From positions 60,313 to 124,312 of the forward strand of contig JAQGBZ010000181.1 in NCBI GenBank assembly GCA_034687125.1: 64,000 nt of DNA, in the 5' to 3' direction. This document shows positions 36,977-48,924 of the stretch, in pieces (position 1 is the first letter of the stretch; the number at the start of each line of letters is the position of its first letter). Under the pieces are notes generated by a model that was not told the origin of the DNA, ran no database searches, and saw only the letters and a program-made list of their open reading frames with translations. This DNA is from Neelides folsomi. Lineage: Eukaryota; Arthropoda; Collembola; Neelipleona; Neelidae. Made by a program: the position numbers and the translations under genes.

Positions 36977-39761
36977 TTATGACTTGTAAGTGCGAATAAG
37001 GTCAGAAATAGGCGCACGGCAAATTGGACATCCATTGTCGTCCTTTCTTTTCCAATATTCCAGCCCACAGGGGTAGCACATGCACATGTGTCCACAAGAG
37101 TAGAAAACACTGTCGACTGACCTCTCGCAACACGCGACACATTCCACGTTCCATCCTAGGTCTTTTTTGCTGTTATTTCCATAAATTCCTCCTCCTATTC
37201 CTGCAGAGAAGTTTGGAGGACGAGGTGGGAGTCGAGGTCCAATAGTTGAGCTCGTACTGGCTTGACTGTAGTTGTGATTATTGACTACGTCTGACCCTTG
37301 AAAACCATCATTGCCCTTCTTAATGGGTCCATTTCCATTTTGAAAATGAGGAGCAGAAACACAACGCGGCAAAGTTGAACTCGACGATCCAGAGCAGTAG
37401 TTTGAAATGAACGTGTACGCTGGATTCATTTGTGGTTGATTTGTTGGAGTGGACATTGGAATTGAAATGGACGATGGGCGGTTGACTATTGATCTATTAA
37501 TTGGGGAACATCTTGGATCAGAATTTTGAAACATTTGAGACGAATGGCGAGAATTATTTGGTGTTGAATTTGCTTGAGGCCCAAATGAATGGGATGATGA
37601 AAAGGGTGAATTAACTTCTCTAAACTGCTGTTGATTCAGCTCTTGTGCCAACGAGGTTCGAGAATTATTCAAGTGCGCCCGAGGATCTAAAAGAAAAATT
37701 TAAACAGTTCATTAATCTGGGAATTAAACTGAATAATTTTAAAATAAATTCGTGGGAATATCCGTTTCTGCAAACTATTTCTCGCAACTTGACGTCCATA
37801 TGTATATGATTTAAAGGGAGGAAAGTCGCTATCAAATTTGTAACCCTAACTAAATGTAAGACACATATGTGAATCAAAGAGTAATTTTTTCTGAACATGA
37901 GATAAATTATTAATTATTCATCATAACGTCATTATATGATTCACCATATTAAGAGTTTCGAATTAGTATAGTATTCAATATTTATGCTACTTTCATAATA
38001 CCGAGGTATTTATCAAGAAGTTTATATTTTATTATTCAGTTTCACGACCTCAATTAAATGCTTCCCATCGCTCTCTTTTCTACATTTTCTCAATTTACAA
38101 ACTGGTTAACTGTCTCTCACTTTCTGGTGGTCCTATAATAAATTCACTAGCAACTGGCGCTTGAGACATAGGAAGGCCCTGCATCTGCATTATTTAAATT
38201 TTGTTACCAACTAAACTGAGAATTTTTATTAATGCACATGATGGGCCAATAAACATATAACCCAAGCGCCAGGAACTCCTGAATGAACTATAGTACTATT
38301 TAATGTTGTATATAAAACCAAATTCAGAAAATAACCAGAAATTGATATTTTCTTTTACTCAATAAATTGCGAATGTGAACAATGAAAAATAGGAAAACTT
38401 ACCAACGAAGCGAATGGAAGTGGTGTTGCCGTAAATATCAAAAAGACACCAGAGCGGTGCTCGCATGTCAACGCCTTCAAGGGCAACTCCTTTCTCGATG
38501 CCGTCAATACCATAACGAATTTCTCCATTTAGTGTGACATAATAAAAAAGTGTTTCGCCTTTCTCAAGGCTCATTTTCTCGAGTGCCTTTGCCCAGTAGC
38601 CAGGCCTAGAAGTGAGATCAGGAACAGCATATTTTGGAAGGCGCTCAGGTTTGAGATTCGATGGGTCATTGCAGGTCACCCCAAAACGAAGGCTTCCGTT
38701 CCAATTTCTACTCACATCCTCTACTTTGATGAATACCCTTTCTGAGGGAGCGAGAGGACGGGCAGAGAAGGCCACAGCTTTACAGAATCCATTCATCCTC
38801 CGTGCTCCTACCCCGTCGCACGTAATTGAAACATTTTCTCCATGGACGTGAGAAAAGGATAGGCGTGGGAGATTTACAGGACAACTTGGGATTGGAGTAC
38901 CTAGAGAAAAAATATTTTAATAATTATTAAATAAATAAAATGGCATAAGCAATGTAGGTTGTTCTAGTTAGTAAATGTTTAATAATAATTATTTATGTAT
39001 ATAACGGTAGGATACATATTATATTTAATAGTTTCAGTCGACTATATCATCGAAGGTTGGGGACGAGGCCCGAACGTATTTCATTATTGTTGTGTGTTTT
39101 TAATCTTTTTAACATGATACTTAAATGTGCATAGTTTGTAATAATAAAGCTAATCAGCTAATTCGTCAGATCGTGAGAATTCCATATTTAAAGACGCGAA
39201 ATGAAGGAAATGTATGATGTGTACAAATATACACACAAACCTTCCACTCAATAAGTAAACACAGGGATAATGAAAGCGATTTGGAAATCCATAGAAATTT
39301 TTGTTATTTTTTACATGTTTTGATATTCCCTATGTTTACTTATTAAGTGGAAGCTTTGTATAACAGAAAGGAGTAAGGAGCCGTCAAATGCCAACCTAAT
39401 AAATAAGAATACCAATAATAATTCTTTTAAAAAATTTTGAAATGTGCTTTAACTTTCCATATAGGTAGGTATGTGTATGTACATACACAATAAGATACAT
39501 GGTATTATTGTCATGCCATGTAGGCAATTTGAAAGTCTCAAAAACAGTTTAAAAATGAAATTCGTCCTTACCCAATCCAATTTTTCTCTTAAGCTTCTTA
39601 ATAACTTTGGGTTTCTTGAGCCAGGAAGCACAAGTAGGGGTTGGTTCATCTTGGCGGGGTAGCTGAATGGCTTCATAAATGGGTTCTCTTTGCAAAGTTG
39701 GGGCGGAGAGGTATCGTGGCGGGTGTGACATTGGCCAAGGGCCCGTGACCAGAACCCCCAT
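36977..39761 (-). CDS. neur: Neuralized-type E3 ubiquitin ligase with a single NHR domain
   Basis: Exons 39761-39572, 38900-38403 and 37686-36977 join in phase (465 residues from ATG 39761). A polybasic segment (KKPKVIKKLKRKIGLG, about 49-64) matches the phosphoinositide-binding stretch before NHR1 in Drosophila Neuralized. The NHR domain spans about 74-229 (LPRLSFSHVHGENV, NWNGSLRFGVTCNDP, LPKYAVPDLTSRPGYWAKAL, FDIYGNTTSIRFVD). A Ser-, Asn- and Pro-rich linker leads to a C-terminal RING (409-465: ECVACCE, SCGHMCMCYPC, CPICRAPISDLIRTY). Neuralized ubiquitylates Delta to drive its endocytosis in Notch signalling. Drosophila Neuralized has two NHR domains; only one is found here, and the 716-bp intron between exons 2 and 3 shows no second. 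The 5' end is uncertain: the frame stays open to 39811 and may join an upstream exon. Confidence 0.85.
39236..39358. mobile_element. 123-bp MITE in Neuralized intron
   Basis: Left CTTCCACTCAATAAGTAAAC and right GTTTACTTATTAAGTGGAAG are inverted repeats with one mismatch, extended outward by CAAAC and GCTTTG. The core has GAAATCCATAGAAATTTTTG and GATATTCCCTATG, similar to the cores at 27889-27999 and 31790-31912. Confidence 0.8.
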
Positions 39762-39814
39762 CCTCTCCCTCAAATTTTCCTCCTGCACTTTGTTTAACAG
39801 ATGTATCCTCTATA

Positions 39815-40476
39815 ACAGCTGCCTCCACACAGATGCTCCGATTATTTTGGTTTTCTATCTTCGGACTCTTCTGCCAAAATTTCCAAAACAACACTTTCTG
39901 AAGACTTAATAGTATTTGTCAGCTCTCATTTGAAACCACAATTAATTTTTAACTTTTTTAAATTAGTGTAAAATTTATGCACGTAATGTTAATATAATAT
40001 GAAAACTGATTTTGTTTTATTGATATCGGGATTTGATTTCTACGATATTTTGAAAAAATTCACTTAATAATTTAAAGCCAGAGGTGTTTCAAAGACGCTT
40101 GTTATGTGAAGAAATTTAAAATTCACTTTTGTAGAAAGCCTTGTTTGAAGAATGAACGAACTAGGTTCTGTGTATTCCGGCGTGAAGGAAAACGAGTTGT
40201 TTAGATGAGAAGCGGATGTCGAGTGAAGGAAGCTGCTGGTTTGCTCGGCAGTTGGGAAATTGAGGGTGAGGAAGGGGACTTAGGAGCTATATATCAATAT
40301 ATGAATTCTTTAATAGATACCTACATACTTTACATGTACTATACTACATGCATTTGTATTGTGAGTTTGGCGAGGATATGAAGTCCCTTAGCTTTGCCCC
40401 AAGAGTTGAATGAATGAGGAGCAGCTGGAAGTTGGGTCGCGTGGATGGAAGGGTCGCGTGGCAGATGGACAGCTGC
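39815..40476. promoter_or_regulatory. Cluster of proneural-type E-boxes upstream of Neuralized
   Basis: Three sites fit GCAGSTGK, the Achaete-Scute class consensus: 39815-39822 (minus strand), 40421-40428 (plus) and 40469-40476 (minus). A related GCAGATGG is at 40461-40468. In Drosophila, neuralized is a direct proneural target in sensory precursors, so the position is sensible. The regulatory role is inference from sequence alone. Confidence 0.35.
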
Positions 40477-41578
40477 TTCATTGACCTCATGCCACCGGTC
40501 GAAGTATAATACAAAAGGGACCGAAAACAAGATATTTCATATATAAAGTAATATACACATATTAATGTATATGGTATACATAATAACATGTACCTATAGA
40601 TACCTATTTGTGTGTACAAATCTGTATTACATATGGTATAATGCTATAAATATTTATAACTTGATCACAATAATTTTATTTGGATCTCATATTTATCAAT
40701 AATATTAATAATATATGTAATATACATATGTACTAATAGTACCGTCATTGACTTAAAATTTTAATATAGAAAAATTTTAAAACCAAGCAATCCTTCAATA
40801 ATGTACAAACCCAAACATAAATAATGTATTTTATTCATAGAATTTGATTTCTGTGAATAAACTTCAAAAGTTAACTCGAGAAAAATACTAACAACTCTGT
40901 GAATTTTAAATAGGCTTATTTAATCTATAAATGTTTATTTGATTATGGATGAATTGTAAGTACTTATGTTAGGATAACAAATATATTAAATAAATCATCT
41001 CCTGTAAAATATTCAATATATAGTAGAGCTTTCTATTCTGCTACTTGAACAGTTGAAAACATAACCATATAAATAATTGTAATAAATAAATAATGCTATG
41101 AGGTTTTTGCAGTATTTACTTGTAACAGAAAAAAACAATTTCAAAGTATCCTTTTAAAAATAAATACAAGAGGACTTGATTAGCGCTGTCACGAAGTTAT
41201 GAAGATCACGAATATGTAACCGAGAAAATGAAGATAATTTTCTTGACAAAGCGACAACAATAAAAACATTCAAACCAAAAGTTCAGCACATTTGGAACTT
41301 GGTTATAAAATACAAGAAAAGGGGTTTTCAAGGATACATATATACAGATGTATGTTGTATATATAAAGTATGATGGAAAAGTAAAAGTAGAGGGAGAATA
41401 TCGTAAGCCCGTGTCTAATTCTCATCCACATCCTGTGCAGAGATATGCACTCGGTCGAGACTTCCTCGGTCCGACACTCCCTCGTAATTACATCCTTCCT
41501 GCCTTCCTCCCTCATTCAAAAATATTCCTCCTTCGAAATAAGAAATTTAAGTCTTTTCTAGTCTACGTACTTAAATAC

Positions 41579-41691
41579 GTACAGGATGAGCATGAGTTTT
41601 CACTATAATACACAAAGTCGGCTTCTAAGTTCTCTGCATTATTAACAGCTATTGATTAAAAATTCCGTGATCTTAGAAGCCCAACCTGTAC
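41579..41691. mobile_element. MITE-like element with GTACAGG ends
   Basis: Left GTACAGGATGAGCATGA and right CCCAACCTGTAC are imperfect inverted repeats. An inner pair, GGCTTCTAAG and CTTAGAAGCC, strengthens the foldback. Ends resemble those of 30398-30475. Confidence 0.5.
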
Positions 41692-41924
41692 ATATTATGT
41701 ACTTTCAATCGTTTATTATTCATTTTTAGGTGTTAAAGGGAAAAATCATGGTATACCATAGAAAGGGGATAGATATTAGATATGATGAAAAATTATTTAA
41801 ATACTATATATGGCAGTGTTTATTATTAATTGCAAATACCAAACCAATGTGTGAAATTTAAAAAATTAATCTATAATTAATAAAAAACAAAAGATTTGAA
41901 TTTCCCCCTTCCTCACTCATTATT

Positions 41925-42045
41925 TTGACTCCTAGAAATCAAGGAGTAAGGAGTGATACAAAAATGTTGATAAGACTCGGATAAACCTTAGTCCTAGGTT
42001 TTTATAGATTCTAGGAGTTAGGAGTAGGAGTCAATGAGCCTGGCC
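41925..42045. repeat. GGAGT-rich imperfect palindrome
   Basis: TTTTGACTCCTAGAAATC near 41925 pairs with GATTCTAGGAG and GAGTCAATGAG near 42010-42035, with several GGAGT repeats between. It resembles the GGAGTT repeat at 27460-27690. Confidence 0.4.
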
Positions 42046-42204
42046 CGATATTTAAATTGATAATTAATTATCAGTCTTGCCAAAAGAGTAAAAAGCGTTG
42101 CTAAGTTAACAAAATTGTCAAAATTCATAAAATATTGGACAATTTTTATATAAAAGCTGTTAAAAATTAAACTTTTATGTTCAAGTTCTAACAATAAGTG
42201 TTCT

Positions 42205-42252
42205 AAATATTTTCTGACAATACACTATGTAGTATATTGTCAGAAAATATTT
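42205..42252. repeat. Perfect 18-bp hairpin
   Basis: AAATATTTTCTGACAATA at 42205-42222 is the exact reverse complement of 42235-42252, with a 12-base loop. There is no T-run typical of a Pol III terminator and no gene just upstream, so its role is unknown. Confidence 0.6.
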
Positions 42253-42901
42253 AAATAATAATACAATAGTTCAAAGTCGAAATAAGAAGAAATCGATTGT
42301 TAGTGCACATATAAATGTTCGCATAAAAACGTAAGATAAAAAAGACAGCTAAGAATTATGTTGCATTCAGCCTGTACATAATATTGTTTAATTATTTATA
42401 GTTGTTATTTAGATAAAAATACATAATAGGTACTCTACAATTCTACATATACTGTACTGTACTGATCCTTATAAAATCATTTACATACATAAATAATAGC
42501 CATTACATAGTTACTTACTAGATAGCAAGTAAGTTCTTTTTTGGGAGAATTACAGGGCTGAATAGAACTAACGTGCCAAATTGGCATTGAGATGCAATTA
42601 ATTTTATGGGTGCAAATTCATTAATAAACTACTATTGTTGTATTCACTTTCTTTTTGAGACAATGTCAATCAATTGGGCTTCTTTTCTGGTGTTAACGTG
42701 ACCTAAAGTTATAGTGTATGGTATATGTAATCTATATTATACTAGGTATACTTACATAACTAGCAAAGCTTGTATGACTTGTATGCATATAAGGGTGAAT
42801 TCTGTATCCCGTGCCACTGGATGAAGTGAGCCTTATATATACTTATATCTTATTAATATTATTTGAAATATAATTATAAATAAAGAGTATTACTTACTTA
42901 C

Positions 42902-42926
42902 ATATATATATATATATATATATATA
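42902..42926. repeat. TA dinucleotide microsatellite
   Basis: About twelve uninterrupted AT units about 350 bp upstream of the troponin C start codon. Confidence 0.9.
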
Positions 42927-43224
42927 AGAAACGAGGTAGAAGTTGGTGGTTTAGTCTAGTTTATAATCTAATTAGTCGATAGGAACACTATATAATTAAG
43001 AGAGCTGATGAATCAATGGTAGAATGAAAATGAATGAGGTAAATGATTCCGACATTGCAGAGGTCTGAAGTATTCAATTAATTCCAATTAAGAGATCCAT
43101 AAAGAGATTAGTTGGAATCGGCCCCAACATGTCAAGTACAAAATAGAATTAGAAGATTCATTCTTCTTCTCACTTCTCGCCCGTAGCATCCTCGGAGTCA
43201 GATTTACATTGTTCTTACAATCGT

Positions 43225-43270
43225 CTTTCTCTCCTCTCTCTTCTCTCTCTCTCTCTCTCTTTCTCTCTCT
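43225..43270 (+). repeat. CT-rich tract just before the troponin C start codon
   Basis: A nearly pure pyrimidine run (mostly CT repeats) ends three bases before ATG 43274. It probably lies in the 5' leader or at the promoter; on the other strand it reads GAGAGA, the type of site bound by GAGA factors in insects. Function is inference. Confidence 0.5.
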
Positions 43271-43273
43271 AAA

Positions 43274-46170
43274 ATGGTAATTTATCGTTAATAATTAAAT
43301 CAAATTTTGTTGTCATCCCTTGTCTCAAATTCATTTTTCAGGTTGACACGCCGAATGGCCCTTTAGATGAAGCACAAGTTGCAAGTAAGTGTTAATTATA
43401 AGGTAAGGTGTATAATATAGGTCGCTTGCTTTAAAGTTTTAATTAATTAATTTGGAATATTAAGGATCAATATTCCAAAAGCGTCTCTTTAATGGCTAGT
43501 CAATAGCTTTGATAATCATTATTTAAAAAAATTCAAATACACTGTTCAGAATACCATGATTGATAATAAGGATTGTACTTTTTTGCTTTACTTACTCTAC
43601 ACTACTTTTATATTAAAAATTACATACTAAAATAAAGGATTGTTAGATTTTTGAATAAACCCTCTGTTTAATAAATATTGGCGATCGATAATTACTGTGA
43701 AAGTCAAATTTCTGTACAGACCTTTTTTTAAAATTACCTTCTTTCCTCGCAGATAAGATTTAAATATCTTATAAAAGCATGATTATTAGAAATCTATTAA
43801 ATGAAATATGTTTATTTAATTTGAGAAAACAGAAAACAGGTTAACGAAGGCAAATAATATGTAATTCTTTTTTGAATTTAATTGCTATAATATTTTAAGT
43901 TGAAAGTTACTTGAAACAATTTTAGAAAAAAAAGGTCTGCACACAAGTTTGACTTTCAGAGTATTATTTCCAAAAACATGATTAGTTTTTAGCCTCTTAT
44001 TTCTCGTAGTTACGTGGGAATTTTAAAGATTTGTGGAACCATGTAGAATAATTTTTATTTATTCAATTTATGCATTCCCTAGCTTTATTACAATGTGACA
44101 GGTATATACATGATTTATGTATTATATAAGTATTATATACCAAACTTCACATACAGTAATTATATTTGAATATTATTAAATAAATGAATAAATATAGATT
44201 ATTCCACATGGTTCCTCAAATCACTATCATTTCCACGTAACTACGAGAAATATGAAGCTAAAAACTAATCAACATGTTTTTCGGATACAATGACTTTTTG
44301 AGTTAATTATTGAACTTTTAGTTACATACATATTTACATATAAACATACATATGGATACTAAACCAATTCTGGCCCCGTTTGAGAATTTTTTAATATCCA
44401 CGGTGAATCCGCCTGAGCATTTTCAACAATGAGCTTTAAACTCACGGGCATTCGTATCGCGAATGCATTACCATGGTATGGGTATGTATAGGTGGATGTC
44501 TCAAGGCAAGCCAAATCTAAATTAATCACTATTAATCAATCTAATTGTTTAAAGTTGAAAATAATAGCATCCCAGAGAATTTCTATACAATTTTCATAAA
44601 AATGCATAAATTAATTGCAGATTTCTATTCAAAGAGTCAAAAGGAACTGATAATGTCACACGAGGTCATGTAACCTTTTTTTAAATTTTTACCTATAATT
44701 ATTCATAGGACTTGCATGAAATTTTGTTAATTTGAAAAAACTTTAAAAAGGGTATGGGTATAGAAAACTTATGCTACGGGGACAATATAGTACAGATAAT
44801 ATGTAATGATTAATATTTTAAATTAATTTCGTTGGCTCTACTTTTATTGTATAAGACTTAAAATATTCAATTAAAAAAGATAATAGTTAATAATGCCCGA
44901 GATTTGATAAATTCATTAAACTTCAATATAAACTATGGACAAATTATTTTAATAATTCTCAGTGCTAACAACGGCGTTCGACAGCTTTAAAAAGCCAGGT
45001 ACTGACTTTATCAACCCAGACAATGTTGGGGCTATTCTCAGAATGATGGATAAACCGTATAACGCTGCAACATTAAAGGAGCTCATAGCTGAAATTGATG
45101 AAGATGGTTAAATATAAATTAAATAGTATATGTTATGTTTGTTTTGCATATTATATTATGATGTCTTTATATTTTATAGGGTCTGGAAAGATCGAACTGG
45201 AAGAATTTTTTACGCTAGTTGCGAAGTTTATGAACGAAGAAGACATAGAAGAAGTAACTGCGGAATTAAAAGAGGCATTTCGCCTATACGATACAGAAGG
45301 TTTTGTAACTTATTTATATATAAAACTATTTTTTATTTAAATGCAGCCAACATTTATTTGAGGATGAATTTTAGGTGTTGGATTCATTACAAATGCGGTT
45401 TTTAAAGAGATCTTATCAGAAATCGACCCTGAGTTAACTAGCCAAGAGCTTGATGGGATTGTGGAAGAAGTAGATGAGGATGGATCAGGAACTTTAGAGT
45501 GGGAAGGTACTGTTTATCTTAAATCACTTCGCATACTCTATGATTCTTTCATTAAATCGCAAAGGAAGACGATTAACCCAATTAAGATGTCTTCAATTTA
45601 ATTGTCGAATTAATATTAAAAATGGATACAATGAGTATAAATAGCTTATGTATCCCTATACATAATTGCTGGGGCCTGGATTATTTTCAACTCCTGCACT
45701 ATCTCCATTAATTTCTTGCTTTGAACAAAGGCACTCCTTGATCCTTTCTTTTCACTTTGTTTAATTTTTAAGTTTAACGATGATAATGAGATAGACCTTA
45801 TTTAAATAAAAAGTAAGAGTTAGTATTAAAATCTATGTTATGATGCATAACTTATTATTACTTAATACTAATATTACTAATGTACAATTAGACTAGGAGT
45901 TGATTGGCCAAAAAACCAGGCCTTGGATATTCCATCTACATAAATATGTATTAATTTTTAATATTAATTCGATAACTAAATTTAAGATATTTTAATCAAG
46001 TTAATTTTATCTTCGTTGCTATTAATTCATTATAGAGAATTCGAGAGTATTCATGATAAACATTTATAATTATTGAATCTTGAATTATTGAACAAATTAT
46101 GAGTAAATTATGAGTACAATTATGTACTGATATTTAAACTTTAGAATTCCTAGCTGTCATGATCGGATAA
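43274..46170 (+). CDS. TnC: Troponin C
   Basis: Six exons join exactly: 43274-43276, 43342-43384, 44963-45106, 45180-45299, 45375-45506, 46145-46170 (155 residues). Exon 1 carries only the start ATG. This is the Ca2+ sensor of the thin filament, which releases tropomyosin-actin inhibition through troponin I. It has four EF-hands: I ([15 protein letters not shown]) lacks the acidic ligands; II ([12 protein letters not shown]) is complete; III ([13 protein letters not shown]) is degenerate; IV ([12 protein letters not shown]) is complete. Functional sites II and IV are typical of arthropod troponin C, as opposed to vertebrate forms. Length and C-terminus FLAVMIG are usual for the family. The third intron sits within the EF-II loop. 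The second intron holds two MITEs. Confidence 0.95.
43693..43964. mobile_element. 272-bp MITE in troponin C intron
   Basis: Ends TACTGTGAAAGTCAAAT and the complement of TACTCTGAAAGTCAAAC, continuing into CAGACCTTTTTTT, form terminal repeats of about 38 bp. The interior (AGAAATCTAT, AACGAAGGCAAATAA, TTACTTGAAAC) matches the interior of 48128-48394 in the same orientation. Confidence 0.75.
43977..44276. mobile_element. 300-bp foldback MITE in troponin C intron
   Basis: Left arm of about 77 bp (ATTAGTTTTTAGCCTCTTAT, TTCTCGTAGTTACGTGG, GGAACCATGTAGAATAAT) pairs with the right arm ending CTAAAAACTAATCAACATG. It starts about a dozen bases after the previous MITE. Confidence 0.75.
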
Positions 46171-46850
46171 TTCGTTTTTTAAAATAAAATTACTACAAGT
46201 GCGATCACACCAACATTAAATTTGAAGATACTTGTGTTGCTCACACAACTGTAATTTTAATCCAAAACATAAAAATATTTAGACGCAATTATTATTAAAG
46301 CGTAAAGGTAAGAACCCTTTTATGAAAAAGTTGTGAGTTTGAACGAACCGCTAATAATTTCCAAATATGGCTACCTATACATTTTAATTGCTAAATTGTT
46401 ATGCAATGGTTCAAAAGGATTAGGTATGTGAGTTTATTTTAGTTCAGTTTATTTTTAATGCATTATATTAGGGGTAATATATCTTATTGTCAGTTCAATT
46501 TAAACCAAATCAAATATTTCTTAATTTATGATATACTACCATACAATTGATAGTAATCGAATCCATTAAGTCAAAAGTGTATCTGTTAAATAATAATTTG
46601 TTCGTTCAAACTCATAACTTTTTTTAAAAAATAGACTATATATTGACTATCTAGAGTATACCATCCCATCCATATGTAAGTAAACAGGATTTAAAATTGG
46701 TATCTTTGAAATAAGATAATTCGAAATAATAATACTAGAACCCAATTCGAATTCTTGTTAAATAATATAGAAATAATCCTTTATGGTTATTCTTATAGCA
46801 ACTGGATTAGCCCCTATGTTTAATTACATATGGATGGGATGGTATTATGT

Positions 46851-47501
46851 CAGATCTCGGCGGGCTCATGAGCCTTTGCCACGGCTCATCTCTTTCAAAA
46901 GAGCCCATCGAAGGCTCCTCTCCGGCTCATGCGCCCATCGAGAAACGATCAAGGGCTCACCGGCTCTTTTCAGATATTTCGGGCTCTTTGACATGTTTTT
47001 AGGATTTAACTTACAATTAAAGAAATTTTCTTATGAGACAATGGCATTACAAATAAAAGTTCAAATTATTTAATAATTAATTCCATTTAGGTAGTTCAAT
47101 AGTAAAAGTTTATTTTAACAGTATATAAAAGTAATATAATAATAACATAATATACAAATACATGTAAATATTGTTTAGAATATAAGTGACTTATAATTGA
47201 TTAAAAAATTAAATCATTAAACTTATGAATTATATATTCCAATGTAGAACAATAAATTTAAAACAATCTAGATTGTTTAAATTATCTTATAATATAAGTG
47301 TTGGCCATTTGATTATTAAAAAAGTCCAAAAGAGCCCTGAAAGAGCCCGTCTCCAGCTCGTGAGCCCATCGAGAGCCGATCAAGGGCTCCTCTCCGTCTC
47401 ATGAGACGAGCGGGTGATGAGCCGTAAAAATGGGAGATGAGTTGTTTTTGTGGGCTCACCAAGAAGCTCATGAGCCTTTCCGTGAGCCCTGCCGAGGTCT
47501 G
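46851..47501. mobile_element. Non-autonomous hAT-like transposon, 651 bp
   Basis: Ends CAGATCTCGGC and GCCGAGGTCTG are inverted repeats, flanked by a perfect 8-bp duplication TATTATGT (46843-46850 and 47502-47509), the target length of hAT elements. Both subterminal regions are GC-rich and packed with GGCTCAT and AGAGCCC repeats on either strand, as expected of transposase-binding arrays; the centre is AT-rich. The open frames inside follow these repeats and encode no transposase. It lies between troponin C and the PNRC-like gene. Confidence 0.85.
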
Positions 47502-48127
47502 TATTATGTATAAAATCATATTGTGTAGTCTCGAGTCGCAGAGGCTTTGGAACCCATTTAGATTAAAACAAATTTAATTGCTATAATTATGTAAATCTAA
47601 ATTAAGTTCTAAATTCGGAAAATGTATTGACTCGGCGACGCGAGAGTAACATTTTAAATAAAAATTAAAAGCTATTGACAATGAACATTATTGACATTAT
47701 AATGTAATAAATTATACAAGAAATAAATCGTAAAGCTAAAGATCAGAAATCGTTTATCGCACTGTTTTATTTTTTAAAAATTAAGGGCTGTTAATGTAAT
47801 CTTTTACTTGTAGAAAAAACAAATTGATCTGATGACATGATATTTTATATGAACAGATACCATGATGATGAGACTAACATTTGACATTTGCTGAGGATTT
47901 ATATATAGGTAAAGGTACCTAATGCTAACATAGATATACGGTATATATACCTATGTACCTAATATATTATATTGCATTTGAAGAAATTCAGTGAAATCAA
48001 ACGGGTTGGATTGGAATTGGAAGGAGCTACAGTTTCAATACAGAACAAAACTATAGCATACAGCTTATTGGGATAGTGTCATAGCAGAGTCGTATCATAT
48101 AAGTCATAGTCATATTGCATAGTTATA

Positions 48128-48394
48128 TACTCTCCAAGTAATGGTTCTCCGTTGACCTTTTTTTAAATTACAGTTTTTCCTCTCAGATAAGTTATAAAAA
48201 CATAACTATAGAAATCTATCATGAAATATAGTGCATTAACATTTTGCTAATTTTTATTTGGAGAAAACGGGGTAACGAAGGCAAATAACATGTAAGATTT
48301 TTTTACATTAGATTGCTATGTAATCTTATTACATTAGTTACTTGAAACCATTTTAGAGAAAAAAGGTCAACGGAGAACGACTACTTGGACAGTA
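48128..48394. mobile_element. 267-bp MITE related to 43693-43964
   Basis: Ends TACTCTCCAAGTAATGG and the complement of TACTGTCCAAGTAGTCG, continuing into TTCTCCGTTGACCTTTTTT. The interior matches the 43.7-kb copy but the outer 25 bp differ. Confidence 0.75.
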
Positions 48395-48924
48395 GGTATT
48401 GCATTGGCAGCATTTGAGAGAAATGATTGCGCAGATGAAATGACCCCTTCGTCCCCTTCTCTTCCCATCCGCATCAACAAAGAAGGGGGTGAGGTGGGAG
48501 ATCGGAAATTCAACGACGCAGTTTCTCTAGCCTTTCTTCAACGCCTTCGTTAGCCATCTTGTTACTCATTATATCTCCCAATTTCTCTCCCGATAATTTC
48601 TCTTATTTACCAGTTAACTCATTATATCCGATTCTGTTTCCTTGTTAAATTAACACGGACCTATCGTGTCAATTAAAGTTCGAAGGTAAGAAGGGATAAA
48701 ATTCTAACTTTAAGTCTCTAGAAACCATTTTTCTATTGGTCGTAAAATCGTTTGTGTCCATTCCATAGTTGAATTATTAAAAATATTAAAAAAATGCTCA
48801 AAATGGGGTTGGGATTGGTTAGTAACCAAAAAACCAAATGTATAGAAATTAGCAAAAGCACTTATCAGAGCATTTATTTAATATTTTCATTAATTAATAA
48901 TGCAACTATAGATGGGTCCTTGGA

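Larger units (their letters stand above)
39762..43273. other. Divergent intergenic region between Neuralized and troponin C
   Basis: The two genes are transcribed away from this 3.5-kb stretch, so it should hold both promoters. The Neuralized-proximal 700 bp is relatively GC-rich and contains the E-box cluster listed separately. The middle is AT-rich with short hairpins and a TA microsatellite. No further coding exon is supported. Confidence 0.5.

Noticed and set aside
39673-39894. Alternative minus-strand frame over the Neuralized first exon (IENQNNRSICVEAAVIEDTS)
   Set aside because: It runs in another frame from the polybasic-NHR reading and has no ATG; it may include part of an upstream exon but cannot be joined in phase with confidence.
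42205-42252. Hairpin considered as a transcription terminator or microRNA precursor
   Set aside because: Arms are only 18 bp and AT-rich, with no U-run and no adjoining gene; too short for a typical precursor.
46783-47073. 96-codon open frame with repeated Arg/Ser/His residues
   Set aside because: It follows the GGCTCAT repeats of the hAT-like element and has no splice or start context.
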